Positions 9,086 through 18,660 of a stretch of 64,000 nucleotides of DNA are shown one piece after another; position 1 is the first letter of the stretch, and each line of letters opens with the position of its first letter. The notes beneath the pieces were generated by a model. That model was not told where the DNA came from. It searched no databases and saw only the letters and a program-made list of their open reading frames with translations. Source of the DNA: Nitrospira sp. (lineage in GTDB: Bacteria; Nitrospirota; Nitrospiria; Nitrospirales; Nitrospiraceae); contig JACOEL010000008.1 of NCBI GenBank assembly GCA_024998625.1, positions 109,426 through 173,425 on the forward strand, written 5' to 3'. The position numbers and the translations under genes were made by a program.

Positions 9086-9250
9086 ATGACCGTTCCCGAT
9101 GATGACGATTTTGAATTGCCCATTCTTCCTATGATCGATAAGGGGCCGCCGCCTGAATGCGGGACGTGCGGAGACCCGATGAAGTTCATCGATGGCGATT
9201 GGGCCTGCGTCGATTGCAACGGTGAGCTGCTCGGCCCGGAAACCGGCTAG
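9086..9250 (+). CDS. 54-aa zinc-ribbon protein
   Basis: This short gene starts at ATG 9086, 12 nt after the thioredoxin-like stop, with GGAGAG just upstream. It encodes an acidic N-terminus (MTVPDDDDFELPILPM) followed by two knuckles, CGTC and CVDC, separated by ~16 residues ('DPMKFIDGDWACVDCNGEL'). That is a compact one-zinc ribbon. Function is unknown. The CxxC pairs and the operon position next to a redox protein suggest zinc or thiol biology. Confidence 0.75.
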   Translation: MTVPDDDDFELPILPMIDKGPPPECGTCGDPMKFIDGDWACVDCNGELLGPETG

Positions 9251-9356
9251 CAGCCACCGGCGTTCTTGGCCCCTCACGCGTGAAGTGCGGAGCGTCGCCG
9301 AGATACTCTCTGCGGCCTTCCGCTCCGCGCTCTACGATTAACGGCCCACGGTCTCC

Positions 9357-12300
9357 ATGCTCCGCCTCGTCACCGGCCCGTTTCATCCCACACTCGAATC
9401 GCAACTCGTTCATGATCTGCGTGTTCTCAAGTCCGGCAATCCCCAAGCCGCAGTCGCGCTGGTGGTGCCTTCGGATCAGTTGCGTCGCTCGCTCAAGCGG
9501 TTGCTGGTCGTCAAGCGGGGTCTGGCACTACTTAACGTCCACATTCTCTCGTTTCACCAGCTGGCGTTACAGTTGCAGCGCGAGCGCCTCACGACAGCCG
9601 GAGCGGCTGGTGCGGTGTGGCAGGTGGAACTCGTTACCGACATGTTTTTCGAGCGCCTGCTTCAGCACCTCGGGGAGCGCAACGTGCCTCAGACCGGGGC
9701 GCTTTGTTTGTCGCAGCTGCCGTCCGGAGCCTGGCCGGCTTTGTGGGCCAGTTTGCGAGACCTCAAGGATGCCACGGTGGATTCCGCCCTGGCGTTACGC
9801 GCGGTGGAGGAAGGTCAGTTCCCGCCTGAGGACGGTGAGAAGCTTAAGGGATTGTTTACGTTATATGCGGCGCTGAGGGACGGTAGTACCGCGCTGGGTG
9901 TGGGATCTCCGGATGACTTGGCCGCGTTCGTCACCGATTTTGTACCGTCCTCTCCATTTCTCCGCAGCCTCAGCGGTCTCTGGTACTACGGGTCGTACGA
10001 CCTGACGCAAACCCAGCTGACCCTCCTGGAATCGCTCAGCGTCTCCCTGCCGATCACAGTGTATTTCCCGCTCAGCAAACGACCGGCCTACGGTTTTGCG
10101 CGACAGTTTCTAGAGCGGCACCTCTACCCGATCGTCGGGGGGGCCGACGAACCAGCTGGGGCTGCCTCCGGTGATGGCGCGCATGATTCTCATGAACTAA
10201 ATGTATCGGTCGAGGTATGCAATGCCGCCGGGATCGACGATGAACTGACGCTGGTCTGCAAACAGATCCTGTCGCTGGTGGAAACCAACGGCTTTGCGTT
10301 CGACGAGATCGGTGTGGTGGGTCGCACCCTCGTGCCGTACCAGGCCTCCCTGAAACGACTCTTCGACCAGCATCGCATTCCGTTTCTCTCCAGCGCGACG
10401 GTGCCGCTGTTACAGGAGCCGTCCGTGAAGACGCTGCTTCACCTGGCCCGGCTCAAGGGGGGCGGGCTGCATCGACCGGCCATGTTGGAAGTGATGACCT
10501 CCCCATGGAATCGCCGCTTGACGGCCAAGCGCGGCGGAGTCGAACCGCGTCCGGACCTCTGGCGATTGGCGGTGTTGGCGCTTGGGATTACTCGCGGCGA
10601 AGAGGAGTGGCGACGGCTGGCGCAATTAGGGCGTCTGGAATCCTGGTCGTCCGATGCCGACGACACCGTGACGGAAGAACTCGGGTCGCTCTCGATCGAT
10701 GGTACACAGCTGCGTCTACTGTGGGGCTGTCTCTCGCCGCTGATCGAGGATGTGAAGCGCCTTCCCGAGCAGGGTGGGTATGGCACCCTGACCGATGCCT
10801 TCTGCTCCCTTGCTGAGACCCATCTGACCGTTCCCCTCGGAGTCTCCACATCCATTGACGCGACGGCGCAGTGGGACGATGCCCCGGATGTAAATGAGGC
10901 ATTGTCCCGGGTCATGGCTGAACTGCGCGCGTTGGATCGACTCGATGTCACCATTACCTGGGACGAGTGGACGGAGACGTTCGTCCAAATCCTGGAGCGA
11001 ACGACCTACGCCCTGACGCCGTCCTCGCACCACGGCGTGCAGGTATTGGATGCGATGGCGGCCCGCGGCGTGGGCTTCCGCGCCCTCTTTCTTATCGGAA
11101 TGAACGAAAAACTGTTTCCCCGGTATATCCATGAGGATGGATTTCTTCGTGATCGGCACCGCCTGGTGCTAAGCGAAACCCTGGGCTACAAGATCGACCA
11201 GAAGCTGCAAGGATATGGGGAGGAGGCGCTGCTGTTCGAGCTGTTGCGAGCGTCGGCCCGGGAACGCCTGTATCTTTCCTATCAACGGGCGGATGCCGCC
11301 GGTCGCCCGTTGGCGCCGTCCGGTTATCTGGATGTGGTCGGGGTGGTGCCACACCCGTCGGACCCTGAGTCTCTGTTCTCCCTTCCACGTCGGTGGCCGG
11401 ACCGTGTCGATCTTCCGCTCTTCACGCCCCACCTGCAGACGAGAGAGGAATTGACGGTGAGTACGGTGCTGCAGGGGCGTGACGTGACAGCCCTGTTGGA
11501 GGCAGTGGGGCGTGACGGGTTGTTATTTTCCCATGGGCTGGGCGCGCAAGGGGTCATCGAAAGCGGTCATCCGGCGCTGAGCGCGTACGACGGGATGCTC
11601 GAACATTCAGGCGCCCATTGGAAGACGGTCACTGAACGTGGATTCTCGCCGACGGCGCTGGAAACGTATGCTCGTTGTCCCTTTCAATATTTTTCCGGAC
11701 AGGTGCTCAAGCTTGAATCGGTGCGCCCCGTCCCTGCCATGGAACTCACGCCTCCGGCGATGGGGCAACTCTGCCATGACGCGTTGCGACGCTGTTATCT
11801 GGCACTGATCCAACAGGGCTGGCCGGCGACGGCGCTGCCTGCCCCCGTCATCACTGCGGAGGTGAATCGGGCTGTCGCGCAGGCCTTTGAAGCCTATGCC
11901 TTGACGCATGGCACCGGGTATGCTCTGACCTGGCAGTTGGCACAGGAGTCGGTCCAGCGGTTGATCGAAGCGACGATCGTACTTGATCGTGAAGCGGCGT
12001 TGGCCTCGGGGTTCCATCCCGCTGAATTCGAATTGGATGCCAACGGACTTTTGCCGGGTGGTTCTGGCGGGCAGGAAATTCCTCTCCGTGGACGATGGGA
12101 TCGGGTGGATCGGCATCCGGGGTCTGGCGCAGTGAGGGTCATCGATTACAAGTATCGAGCGAACGACCGCGTGGAGGCCAAGGATCGTAATCTTCTGCAA
12201 GCGGCCCTGCGTGCTCAACGGCTGCAGCCTGCGCTCTATGCCTTAATGACCGCTGCCGGGTCGTCCGGTGACCGGCAGAAGGCTCTACCGGAGCAGGTCG

Positions 12301-12587
12301 AGTTCCTCTATCTGTTGCCGCATGCCGCTCCTGCGGTTGAGCGTGTGTCCTTTGCCGCTTCGGCCTGGCAGGGACCCTCCGGTCCGATGTTGAGCCGGAC
12401 GATGCAGGTGCTGCTCGATGGCATACGTGCCGGACAATATTTCATCGTTCCGGACGCCCACTGCACCCATTGTGAATTCTCCACCGCCTGCCGCCGCGCC
12501 CATCAACTAAGCTGGTGGCGGGCCTATCGGTCCTCGCCGGCCAGGACGTTACGGGACCTGCGAGCGCAGAAGGTGGCGCGTGACTGA
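9357..12587 (+). CDS. addB: AddB-like helicase/nuclease subunit
   Basis: Partner subunit of an AddAB-type double-strand-break resection nuclease. The 1076-aa protein opens with a degenerate helicase-like domain, a feature of AddB. Near the C-terminus it has the PD-(D/E)XK nuclease core (ELDANGLLPG, then LRGRWDRVDRH and VRVIDYKYR near residue 928). It also carries four cysteines able to hold a 4Fe-4S cluster: one in TYARCPFQYF near residue 774, and three in HCTHCEFSTAC near residue 1035. The next gene starts 8 nt before its stop, so translation of the two subunits is coupled. Confidence 0.9.
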   Translation: MLRLVTGPFHPTLESQLVHDLRVLKSGNPQAAVALVVPSDQLRRSLKRLLVVKRGLALLNVHILSFHQLALQLQRERLTTAGAAGAVWQVELVTDMFFERLLQHLGERNVPQTGALCLSQLPSGAWPALWASLRDLKDATVDSALALRAVEEGQFPPEDGEKLKGLFTLYAALRDGSTALGVGSPDDLAAFVTDFVPSSPFLRSLSGLWYYGSYDLTQTQLTLLESLSVSLPITVYFPLSKRPAYGFARQFLERHLYPIVGGADEPAGAASGDGAHDSHELNVSVEVCNAAGIDDELTLVCKQILSLVETNGFAFDEIGVVGRTLVPYQASLKRLFDQHRIPFLSSATVPLLQEPSVKTLLHLARLKGGGLHRPAMLEVMTSPWNRRLTAKRGGVEPRPDLWRLAVLALGITRGEEEWRRLAQLGRLESWSSDADDTVTEELGSLSIDGTQLRLLWGCLSPLIEDVKRLPEQGGYGTLTDAFCSLAETHLTVPLGVSTSIDATAQWDDAPDVNEALSRVMAELRALDRLDVTITWDEWTETFVQILERTTYALTPSSHHGVQVLDAMAARGVGFRALFLIGMNEKLFPRYIHEDGFLRDRHRLVLSETLGYKIDQKLQGYGEEALLFELLRASARERLYLSYQRADAAGRPLAPSGYLDVVGVVPHPSDPESLFSLPRRWPDRVDLPLFTPHLQTREELTVSTVLQGRDVTALLEAVGRDGLLFSHGLGAQGVIESGHPALSAYDGMLEHSGAHWKTVTERGFSPTALETYARCPFQYFSGQVLKLESVRPVPAMELTPPAMGQLCHDALRRCYLALIQQGWPATALPAPVITAEVNRAVAQAFEAYALTHGTGYALTWQLAQESVQRLIEATIVLDREAALASGFHPAEFELDANGLLPGGSGGQEIPLRGRWDRVDRHPGSGAVRVIDYKYRANDRVEAKDRNLLQAALRAQRLQPALYALMTAAGSSGDRQKALPEQVEFLYLLPHAAPAVERVSFAASAWQGPSGPMLSRTMQVLLDGIRAGQYFIVPDAHCTHCEFSTACRRAHQLSWWRAYRSSPARTLRDLRAQKVARD

Positions 12588-15500
12588 ACCGGCGCAGATT
12601 CCGGACCAGGCGGCCAGGGAAGCGGCCGCCACCACGTTCGACCGGAATGTCGTCGTGATCGCCGGGGCGGGAACCGGGAAAACCACGCTGCTGGTGAACC
12701 GGTTGTTGTACCTACTCATGCGCCGGACCGATCCGTTGGACCTGTCGCGCATCGTGGCCCTGACCTTCACCAACAAAGCCGCCACCGAGATGAAACTCCG
12801 TTTACGGGAGCGGCTCCGCTCGTTGGTGAATGCGAAAGGCCGCGACAATCCTCCGGCCGGGAGTGGCACCGTGTCGATCACCGACCTACGCCTGCGGTAT
12901 GGGTGGACGACCGATGAGATCGTAACCCGGGCCGATGCGGCACTCCGTGACATCGAGAAGGCGCAGATTGGAACCCTGCATAGTTTTGCCGCGCATCTGT
13001 TGCGCCTGTATCCCATTGAAGCCGGAGTGACACCGACGTTTCAAACGGACGAAGACGGTTCGCGGTTCGAAGAACATTTCACCAATGAGTGGGAGTTGTG
13101 GCTGGATCGCGAGCTGGGGGCGGCAGGAAGCGATCACGGACGCTGGCGGGTACTGTTGGATACGTTCAGTCTCGATGAACTACGCGAGTTGGCTTACAGC
13201 CTGCACAGTGACTTGGTCGATCTGAACGGGCTGATGCAACAGGTGGCGGGGACCGGCCTGAATTCGGGATTGCGTGACTGGTTCTCCCTCCGGAAGGCGC
13301 AGGCGGAACGACTACTCGCACGGTATGACCGACCCAAGCGACGCAAAGTCGAACTGATGCTCGCCGCGGTTGCGGACCTGTTCGCTCTCCTGCTCGCCGA
13401 GGGTTTGGGCGCGGTGCGGTCTTTCTCAGGCGAGTCGCAGGAATTGTTGGCCAAAGATCTCGGCGCCGCCCCGACCGGTTGGGAGGAAGACGACTACGAA
13501 GCTGTCGAGTCATTGCAGCGGATCGCCAAACGGTTGCTCAGGGTCGATCATGAACTCCTGCAGAATCTCCTGGCCCTCCTCTCGCCCTTCGTACAGTCGG
13601 TGCGGAAGTCGCTCCTGGATTCCGGCTGGCTCACCTTCGACGGCTTGGTCGGCAAGGCCAGAACCCTGCTTCGCGATCATCCGCCCATCCGTGAGCAGTT
13701 GAAACGGGACTATCGCGCGCTGTTGGTCGACGAATTTCAGGATACCGATCCGGTGCAGTACGAGATTGTGCTTTATTTGGCAGAGCGCCTCGGCACACAA
13801 GCCGGTTCATGGCGTGAAACGGAACTCGAATCGGGAAAACTGTTCATCGTCGGTGATCCGAAGCAATCGATCTATGCCTTCCGTCGGGCCGATATCGAAG
13901 CGTTCGACCACGTCGTCGATCGACTGGAAGGCAGCGGGGCGTTGCGCTGCGAACTGGCCACGAACTTTCGCAGCCATGGGCAGGTGCTCGATCTGGTCAA
14001 TGGCGTATTCAATCGGCTCCTGGTGGCGCAACCTGCCATTCAGCCGCCGAACGTTCCGCTGACGGTGCAGCCCAATCGATCGAGTCAGTTTCGCAATCCC
14101 GGTGTGGAACTCCGGTTGGTCGTATCGGAAGATGACGGCGACTTGGATTCGGCAGCGGCAACGCGAGTGGAAGCGGAACAGATCGCACGGATGGTGTCTG
14201 GCTTGCTGCGGCCGGTCGGGCAAGGGAGCGAAGCGAGGGGGCCGGAAAGCGGGCTTCGACCAGGGCATATCGCGCTCCTCTTTCGAAAACTAACTCAGGC
14301 CGAGCATTACCTGGAAGCCCTCCGTCGGCATGGCATTGCTTACATCATCGATGGCGAGAAACATTTTTACCGCCGGCAGGAGGTGATCGACCTGGTCAAC
14401 ATTCTCCGGTGCGTCGACAATCCTCACGACCGCATCGCTCTGGTGGGGTTGCTCCGGTCGGCGGTGGGGGGGCTGCCTGATTCCGCATTGGTCGGCCTGC
14501 AGGAACGACAGGCGCTGGATTACCGCGACGTCGAGCGCCTGACAGACTGGAGCAGTCCGCATGCCGAGCCGCTCCGTCGGCTGTACGACCGGTTGGCGCG
14601 GCTGCATGAGCAGGCGCCCCGCTGTCCGTTGCAGGAAGCGCTGGATCTCATTTTTGCACAACTCCCTGTACTCGAACTCGCGGCGGCATCCCTGCACGGA
14701 GAACAGGCCGTGGCCAATCTTTTCAAGGTTCGCCAGATGGCGGCGGATCTGGCGGATCGCCCGAATCTCACGTTGAACGGCTTTGTCTCGCTCATGCTGG
14801 ACCGCCTCACGGAGCAGCCGGAAGAAGCGGAGAGTGCGCTGTCGGAGGAGACGCTGGATGCGGTACGTGTGCTTACCATCCATAAGGCCAAGGGTTTGGA
14901 GTTCCCGCTGGTGATTCTGGCCGGATTACACCATGGAGATGGCGCGGGGCGTGGTCCTGCGCGAACGCTCATTTGGCATGACTGGTCGACGGGTGTGCAG
15001 GGTCTCGACTTGGGGGATCGCTGTAGCCTGGGTGCGGTGCTGGTGGCCGAAAAGGCGCGCACTCGTGAACAGGCGGAACGGCGTCGGCTGTTCTATGTCG
15101 GGATGACGCGCGCACGGGAGTGTCTGGTGTTGTCCGGAGCCCTTCCGCGGCGGCGGGTACGGGGGGCGTTGTTGGAATTGTTGGAGGAGGCGGCCGGAGC
15201 GCAACTCGGCCTGGCCGAACAGCAGGACATTCCGGTCGGTGACGTCGGATTGCGTCAGATCGTTCTGCAGGGTGATGATCGTCCGCCCGCCAGGCAGCGT
15301 GAATGGCCCATCGCATTGGAAGGCGCGGTCATGGACCGGGCGTTCTCCGAACGTTGGATGCAGCGCGATCGGAACTGGCAGGCACTGCGATCGGAACCCT
15401 TGCTGGTCTCTCCGTCGGACTTCATTCAGAAACCGACGCCGGTATCCGAGAGGGAGACAGGGCAGGTAAGACGGGTGACGCCGGGGAAGACCGTGGGGAC

Positions 15501-15966
15501 CATCGTACACCGGCTTCTGCAATACTGGGATTTCACCGCCGATGTGGCGTCACAGCTAGCGCTCATCGACCACACTTCGCTGGCGCTCGATGAAGCGGAT
15601 ACGGCAACGCAGGAGGTTGTGATCGAGGAGGTACGGGACCTGTTGCGAACCTTCGCCCAATCTGCGGCCTATGATCGACTGCGGCGGGCGACGGTGATCG
15701 GGCGTGAGGTCCCGTTTCTGGTACCCTGGAACGGCGGTCGCCAGATCATGGAGGGGGTCGTCGATCTGCTGTACCGGATCGACGGCATGCTCTGGATTGC
15801 CGATTATAAGACGGATATGATCCCGTCGGAGCAGGTGACGGCAAGGGCTGAGTTCTATCGGGAACAGGCGCGCCTGTATCGGGCGGCGGTCGAACAGTCG
15901 TTGGGCGAGCCGGTGGCGGGTTTTGAATTTATCTTCCTGCGACATGGAGTGGCGGTCACGGTCTGA
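12580..15966 (+). CDS. addA: AddA-like UvrD-family helicase-nuclease
   Basis: This is the motor subunit of an AddAB nuclease. The 1128-aa protein carries superfamily 1 helicase motifs: Walker A AGAGTGKTT at residues 28-36, LTFTNKAATEM, the DEFQDTDPVQYE Walker B near 384, GDPKQSIYAFRRAD near 424, TIHKAKGLEFPLV, and the VGMTRAREC motif VI. The C-terminal PD-(D/E)XK nuclease is seen as MEGVVDLLYRIDG and DYKTDM near residue 1075. The start is GTG at 12580, inside the end of addB. It processes broken DNA ends for RecA loading; the same enzyme can degrade phage DNA. Confidence 0.93.
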   Translation: MTEPAQIPDQAAREAAATTFDRNVVVIAGAGTGKTTLLVNRLLYLLMRRTDPLDLSRIVALTFTNKAATEMKLRLRERLRSLVNAKGRDNPPAGSGTVSITDLRLRYGWTTDEIVTRADAALRDIEKAQIGTLHSFAAHLLRLYPIEAGVTPTFQTDEDGSRFEEHFTNEWELWLDRELGAAGSDHGRWRVLLDTFSLDELRELAYSLHSDLVDLNGLMQQVAGTGLNSGLRDWFSLRKAQAERLLARYDRPKRRKVELMLAAVADLFALLLAEGLGAVRSFSGESQELLAKDLGAAPTGWEEDDYEAVESLQRIAKRLLRVDHELLQNLLALLSPFVQSVRKSLLDSGWLTFDGLVGKARTLLRDHPPIREQLKRDYRALLVDEFQDTDPVQYEIVLYLAERLGTQAGSWRETELESGKLFIVGDPKQSIYAFRRADIEAFDHVVDRLEGSGALRCELATNFRSHGQVLDLVNGVFNRLLVAQPAIQPPNVPLTVQPNRSSQFRNPGVELRLVVSEDDGDLDSAAATRVEAEQIARMVSGLLRPVGQGSEARGPESGLRPGHIALLFRKLTQAEHYLEALRRHGIAYIIDGEKHFYRRQEVIDLVNILRCVDNPHDRIALVGLLRSAVGGLPDSALVGLQERQALDYRDVERLTDWSSPHAEPLRRLYDRLARLHEQAPRCPLQEALDLIFAQLPVLELAAASLHGEQAVANLFKVRQMAADLADRPNLTLNGFVSLMLDRLTEQPEEAESALSEETLDAVRVLTIHKAKGLEFPLVILAGLHHGDGAGRGPARTLIWHDWSTGVQGLDLGDRCSLGAVLVAEKARTREQAERRRLFYVGMTRARECLVLSGALPRRRVRGALLELLEEAAGAQLGLAEQQDIPVGDVGLRQIVLQGDDRPPARQREWPIALEGAVMDRAFSERWMQRDRNWQALRSEPLLVSPSDFIQKPTPVSERETGQVRRVTPGKTVGTIVHRLLQYWDFTADVASQLALIDHTSLALDEADTATQEVVIEEVRDLLRTFAQSAAYDRLRRATVIGREVPFLVPWNGGRQIMEGVVDLLYRIDGMLWIADYKTDMIPSEQVTARAEFYREQARLYRAAVEQSLGEPVAGFEFIFLRHGVAVTV

Positions 15967-15983
15967 GTGCAAAGGAGGGTGGC

Positions 15984-16388
15984 ATGAGGGCGTTTCGATG
16001 GGCGGTGTTGGCAATGATGGCGGTCCTCGGCTGTGCGAGTCAACACAAGGCGGAGGTGCGGCCGCTGCATGCGGTGGCCGGGACCAGCGCGGTGGTGAGT
16101 CAACAGTTGGAGCAGGGCAATCAGTTGTTTGCACAACAGGACTGGGCCGGGGCTCGGCAGGTGTATTTGGCGACGATCCAGGCCGACCAGACGCTCGCCG
16201 AAGCTCACTACAATCTTGCGTTGACGCTGGAGCGATTGGGTGAGAAAGCGGAAGCCAGGAAACACTATGTCGCAGCGGCCAACCTGGCTCCAGGGAACAA
16301 GGTGATTTGGGATGCTCCGCCGCTTCGAAAATATGACCGCGAGCTCGGATTGGACAGAAAATCCTGGATGGACGCCAATCCCAAGTAG
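15984..16388 (+). CDS. TPR-containing lipoprotein
   Basis: A 134-aa predicted lipoprotein (lipobox VLGC, Cys17). The mature part holds two tetratricopeptide repeats: 'QLEQGNQLFAQQDWAGARQV' and 'AEAHYNLALTLERLGEKAEA'. AAAGGAGG precedes the ATG at 15984, which is 17 nt after addA, so it may ride on the same transcript. TPRs imply a protein-binding role in the outer membrane or periplasm. The C-terminal ~30 residues ('WDAPPLRKYDRELGLDRKSW') look like a separate conserved tail. Confidence 0.8.
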   Translation: MRAFRWAVLAMMAVLGCASQHKAEVRPLHAVAGTSAVVSQQLEQGNQLFAQQDWAGARQVYLATIQADQTLAEAHYNLALTLERLGEKAEARKHYVAAANLAPGNKVIWDAPPLRKYDRELGLDRKSWMDANPK

Positions 16389-16413
16389 CAGAGGTCGCTA
16401 CGGCGCTCCCTTG

Positions 16414-17247
16414 TCAGAGTGGAGCGGCTGTTCCTGAGTCAGGCTGAAGCGGCCGTTTCCGTTGGGACGCGATCGCCAGGATGACGGCTCCCGCCACGAT
16501 CATGGGAATGCTGAGCACCTGTCCCATCGAAATCGTACCGACGATGAATCCGATCTGCGCGTCCGGCTCGCGAAAGAACTCCACCACGATCCGGCAAAGC
16601 CCATAGCCCATCAGGAACGCACCGAAAATGGTGCCCGAAGGCGGCAGGCGTCGGGTGATCAGCCACAGCACGGTAAAGAGCAGGAGCCCTTCCAGGAACG
16701 CTTCATACAGCTGCGACGGGTGGCGGCAAACCAGGCCGCCGGCCGGAAACACCATGCACCAATCCACATCCGTGGGGCGGCCGTAGAGTTCGCCGTTGAT
16801 AAAGTTGCCAATTCGCCCCAGTCCGAGACCCACGGGGGTCACACCGGCGGCAAGGTCGGCGATGGTCAGGACCGTCATGCCCTGCCGCCTGGCAAATAGG
16901 ATCAATGCCACAATGGTCCCGATCAGTCCGCCATGGAACGACATGCCGCCTTCCCAGACGGCAAAAATCTTCAGCGGATTCTCCAGGTAATAGGACAGGT
17001 TATAGAACAGCACATACCCCAACCGGCCGCCGGCAAACACGCCGACTGCTGCGTAGACGATCATGTCGTAGACCTGATCGTTGTTCAGCGGCAGCTTCTG
17101 TGCCCTGGTCCGGGCCGCGATGATGAAGTAGGCCAGCGTGAGGCCGATGAGATACATCAGGCCGTACCACCGGAACTGAAGCGGACCTAACCGCAGGAAG
17201 ACCGGGTCGATGTCGGGATAGGGGATGGCGTGCAACCAGGATAGCAT
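16414..17247 (-). CDS. lgt: prolipoprotein diacylglyceryl transferase
   Basis: Transfers diacylglycerol from phosphatidylglycerol to the lipobox cysteine of prolipoproteins in the inner membrane, so it is needed to mature the many lipoproteins in this window. It shows about seven hydrophobic segments. Lgt motifs present are HGGLIG, the signature GRIGNFINGELYGRPTD, and the late HPSQLYEA. I choose the ATG at 17247 (MLSWLHAIPYPDIDP), which has GGAG 7 nt upstream. An upstream in-frame ATG at 17262 adds five residues. It converges with the TPR lipoprotein gene. Confidence 0.93.
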   Translation of the reverse strand: MLSWLHAIPYPDIDPVFLRLGPLQFRWYGLMYLIGLTLAYFIIAARTRAQKLPLNNDQVYDMIVYAAVGVFAGGRLGYVLFYNLSYYLENPLKIFAVWEGGMSFHGGLIGTIVALILFARRQGMTVLTIADLAAGVTPVGLGLGRIGNFINGELYGRPTDVDWCMVFPAGGLVCRHPSQLYEAFLEGLLLFTVLWLITRRLPPSGTIFGAFLMGYGLCRIVVEFFREPDAQIGFIVGTISMGQVLSIPMIVAGAVILAIASQRKRPLQPDSGTAAPL

Positions 17248-17262
17248 AGTAGGACTCCACAT

Positions 17263-17573
17263 AGTTTCGCGATCTTATGTGAGCCTGTTCTGCAATGCAA
17301 GGCAGGGCGAGAAGCCGCGCCGGGCAAGGGCTGCAGGCGGTTTAGATGTTTTCCCGATGCACACCTGTCGCTTTTCTGAAACGGTTGTCTCTTTCCGTTG
17401 TTCACAAAACAGCACCCTTTATGAGAAGTCGTTAACCCGGTGTCGTCGTAACGCAGAAATCTCAACGAATCCGCATCGCGCGGCCGTGGCACAGTTGATG
17501 CTGTACTCATCGGTAGCTCTCGCCGGAAGTCAGTGGACAGTAAACCTTGTGGTACTAAAGGGAGGATGTCACG
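17263..17573. other. intergenic region between lgt and the YtxH gene
   Basis: No gene is supported in these ~310 bases. Promoters for the divergent lgt and YtxH genes must lie here, but I cannot point to a clear -35/-10 pair. Confidence 0.4.
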
Positions 17574-17825
17574 ATGTCTACCAAGGGGCGTGAAGCAGCG
17601 AAGATTGCAGCCATCATCGGAGGGGGCGCAGTTGTGGGGGCGGCGCTGGGATTACTTCTGGCTCCGAAGACTGGGGCGGAAACGAGGCGGGATGTTGCGC
17701 GATATGCCAAGCGGGCGCAGGTCCAGGCCACCCGTTTCAGTCGCTCCGTGAAGAGTGGCGTTTCCACCATGGTGGAACGTAGCAAGGCATTGGTGAAGAG
17801 AGACGATCATAAAGAAGCCGCGTAA
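17574..17825 (+). CDS. YtxH-domain small membrane protein
   Basis: An 83-aa protein with one Gly/Ala-rich hydrophobic segment (IAAIIGGGAVVGAALGLLLAP) followed at once by 'KTGAETRRDVARYAKR', the hallmark of YtxH/general stress proteins. The rest is basic and amphipathic. GGGAGG lies 8 nt before the ATG. It has its own upstream region and a hairpin downstream, so it is probably monocistronic. The biochemical role of this family is not known; several members are stress-induced. Confidence 0.85.
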   Translation: MSTKGREAAKIAAIIGGGAVVGAALGLLLAPKTGAETRRDVARYAKRAQVQATRFSRSVKSGVSTMVERSKALVKRDDHKEAA

Positions 17826-17871
17826 GCCCGGTGTTTGTCGGCCCGGTTCTGACACAAGGCGCATACTGCAG

Positions 17872-17900
17872 CGGCCTGTCTCCTCAGGGACAGGCCGTTT
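17872..17900 (+). terminator. hairpin after the YtxH gene
   Basis: CGGCCTGTC at 17872-17880 pairs perfectly with GACAGGCCG at 17889-17897 around an 8-nt loop, and only TTT follows. Its place just after a single-gene unit supports a terminator, although the T-run is short. Confidence 0.55.
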
Positions 17901-17978
17901 GCATGTGAGCAAATGTTCGTCTTGGCAGCTTGACCCCCCGGGAGCCCGATGTTAGATTTCGCCCCGGCAGTTTTTACT

Positions 17979-18065
17979 GCGGGAGTGGCGGAATCGGCAG
18001 ACGCCCAGGACTTAAAATCCTGTACTGTAAAAGGTGTGCGGGTTCAAGTCCCGCCTCCCGCACCA
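17979..18065 (+). tRNA. tRNA-Leu (anticodon UAA)
   Basis: The acceptor arm GCGGGAG (17979-17985) pairs with CTCCCGC (18055-18061), followed by A and an encoded CCA ending at 18065. The anticodon loop CTTAAAA sits on the stem CAGGA/TCCTG and gives anticodon TAA at 18013-18015, reading UUA. The T-arm (GCGGGTTCAAGTCCCGC) is standard and the ~87-nt length shows the long variable arm of a class II tRNA. The nested IS elements begin about 170 nt downstream. Confidence 0.97.
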
Positions 18066-18248
18066 CAACGCCAAGGTTTTCCTTCGACGACCGGCCCCAT
18101 TTGTGTTCCTCCGACTTCTCCCCAACCGTGCGCGTGTGAAAGCTCCTCTCGCCGGATCCACCTTTGAGCCAATCGTAGAACGCCGAAATATGCTCTCTCT
18201 TGTATGCCTGGGTCATTTCTGCCGGGAAATGGGGGGTGTAATGACTTG

Positions 18249-18575
18249 TCAAGTAGCGGCCCCCGTATGTGTGCATGGCGTGGTCGGTGATGATGGTGCC
18301 GGCGGTGAGATGAACGACGCCAATTTCTCCGCGGGTGTCGGGCCCTGGAGGGCCATGGAGAAGCGGTTGTGGTTGTACTGATGCTCCCAGGTACGTCGCG
18401 CCTGGGTCGCTGACGCAAACCCGTCAAACGTCGTGCGACTCCAAAATTCTTCCTCGTCGATGCGATGACTGCGTTCCACCTTCCCATTCTGTTCGGGCCG
18501 GCGCGGTGTGATATGCCGGAGACGAATGCCAGCTGCTTGCACGGCGAGGGCAAAGGCCAGCGGGAATTCTGCGCC
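18249..18575 (-). pseudogene. IS481-family transposase, C-terminal half
   Basis: Reading on the minus strand from the insertion point gives 'AEFPLAFALAVQAAGIRLRH', then 'TPRRPEQNGKVERSHRIDEE'. That is the third acidic region of the DDE (rve) core of IS481 transposases, in which the Glu of NGKVERSHR is catalytic. It ends with the usual 'YNHNRFSMALQGPTPAEKL' tail. The first two acidic residues lie in the other half beyond the IS1111 insert, so this part is inactive alone. Confidence 0.75.
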
Positions 18576-18579
18576 AGAG

Positions 18580-18591
18580 TATAAGCGGAAC
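18580..18591 (+). repeat. IS1111-group sub-terminal inverted repeat, left
   Basis: TATAAGCGGAAC; matches the right copy in inverted orientation at 11 of 12 positions. Confidence 0.85.
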
Positions 18592-18660
18592 AGGCATTAT
18601 CGTTCGTTCAGATCTCCCCTAGAATGTACGTGGCACCTCACTCTAGGAAGGGGGCATCCG

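Noticed and set aside
18044..18248. Coding extension of the IS481 C-terminal half leftwards over tRNA-Leu
   Set aside because: It is in a different frame from the transposase and overlaps the tRNA 3' end; no protein pattern.
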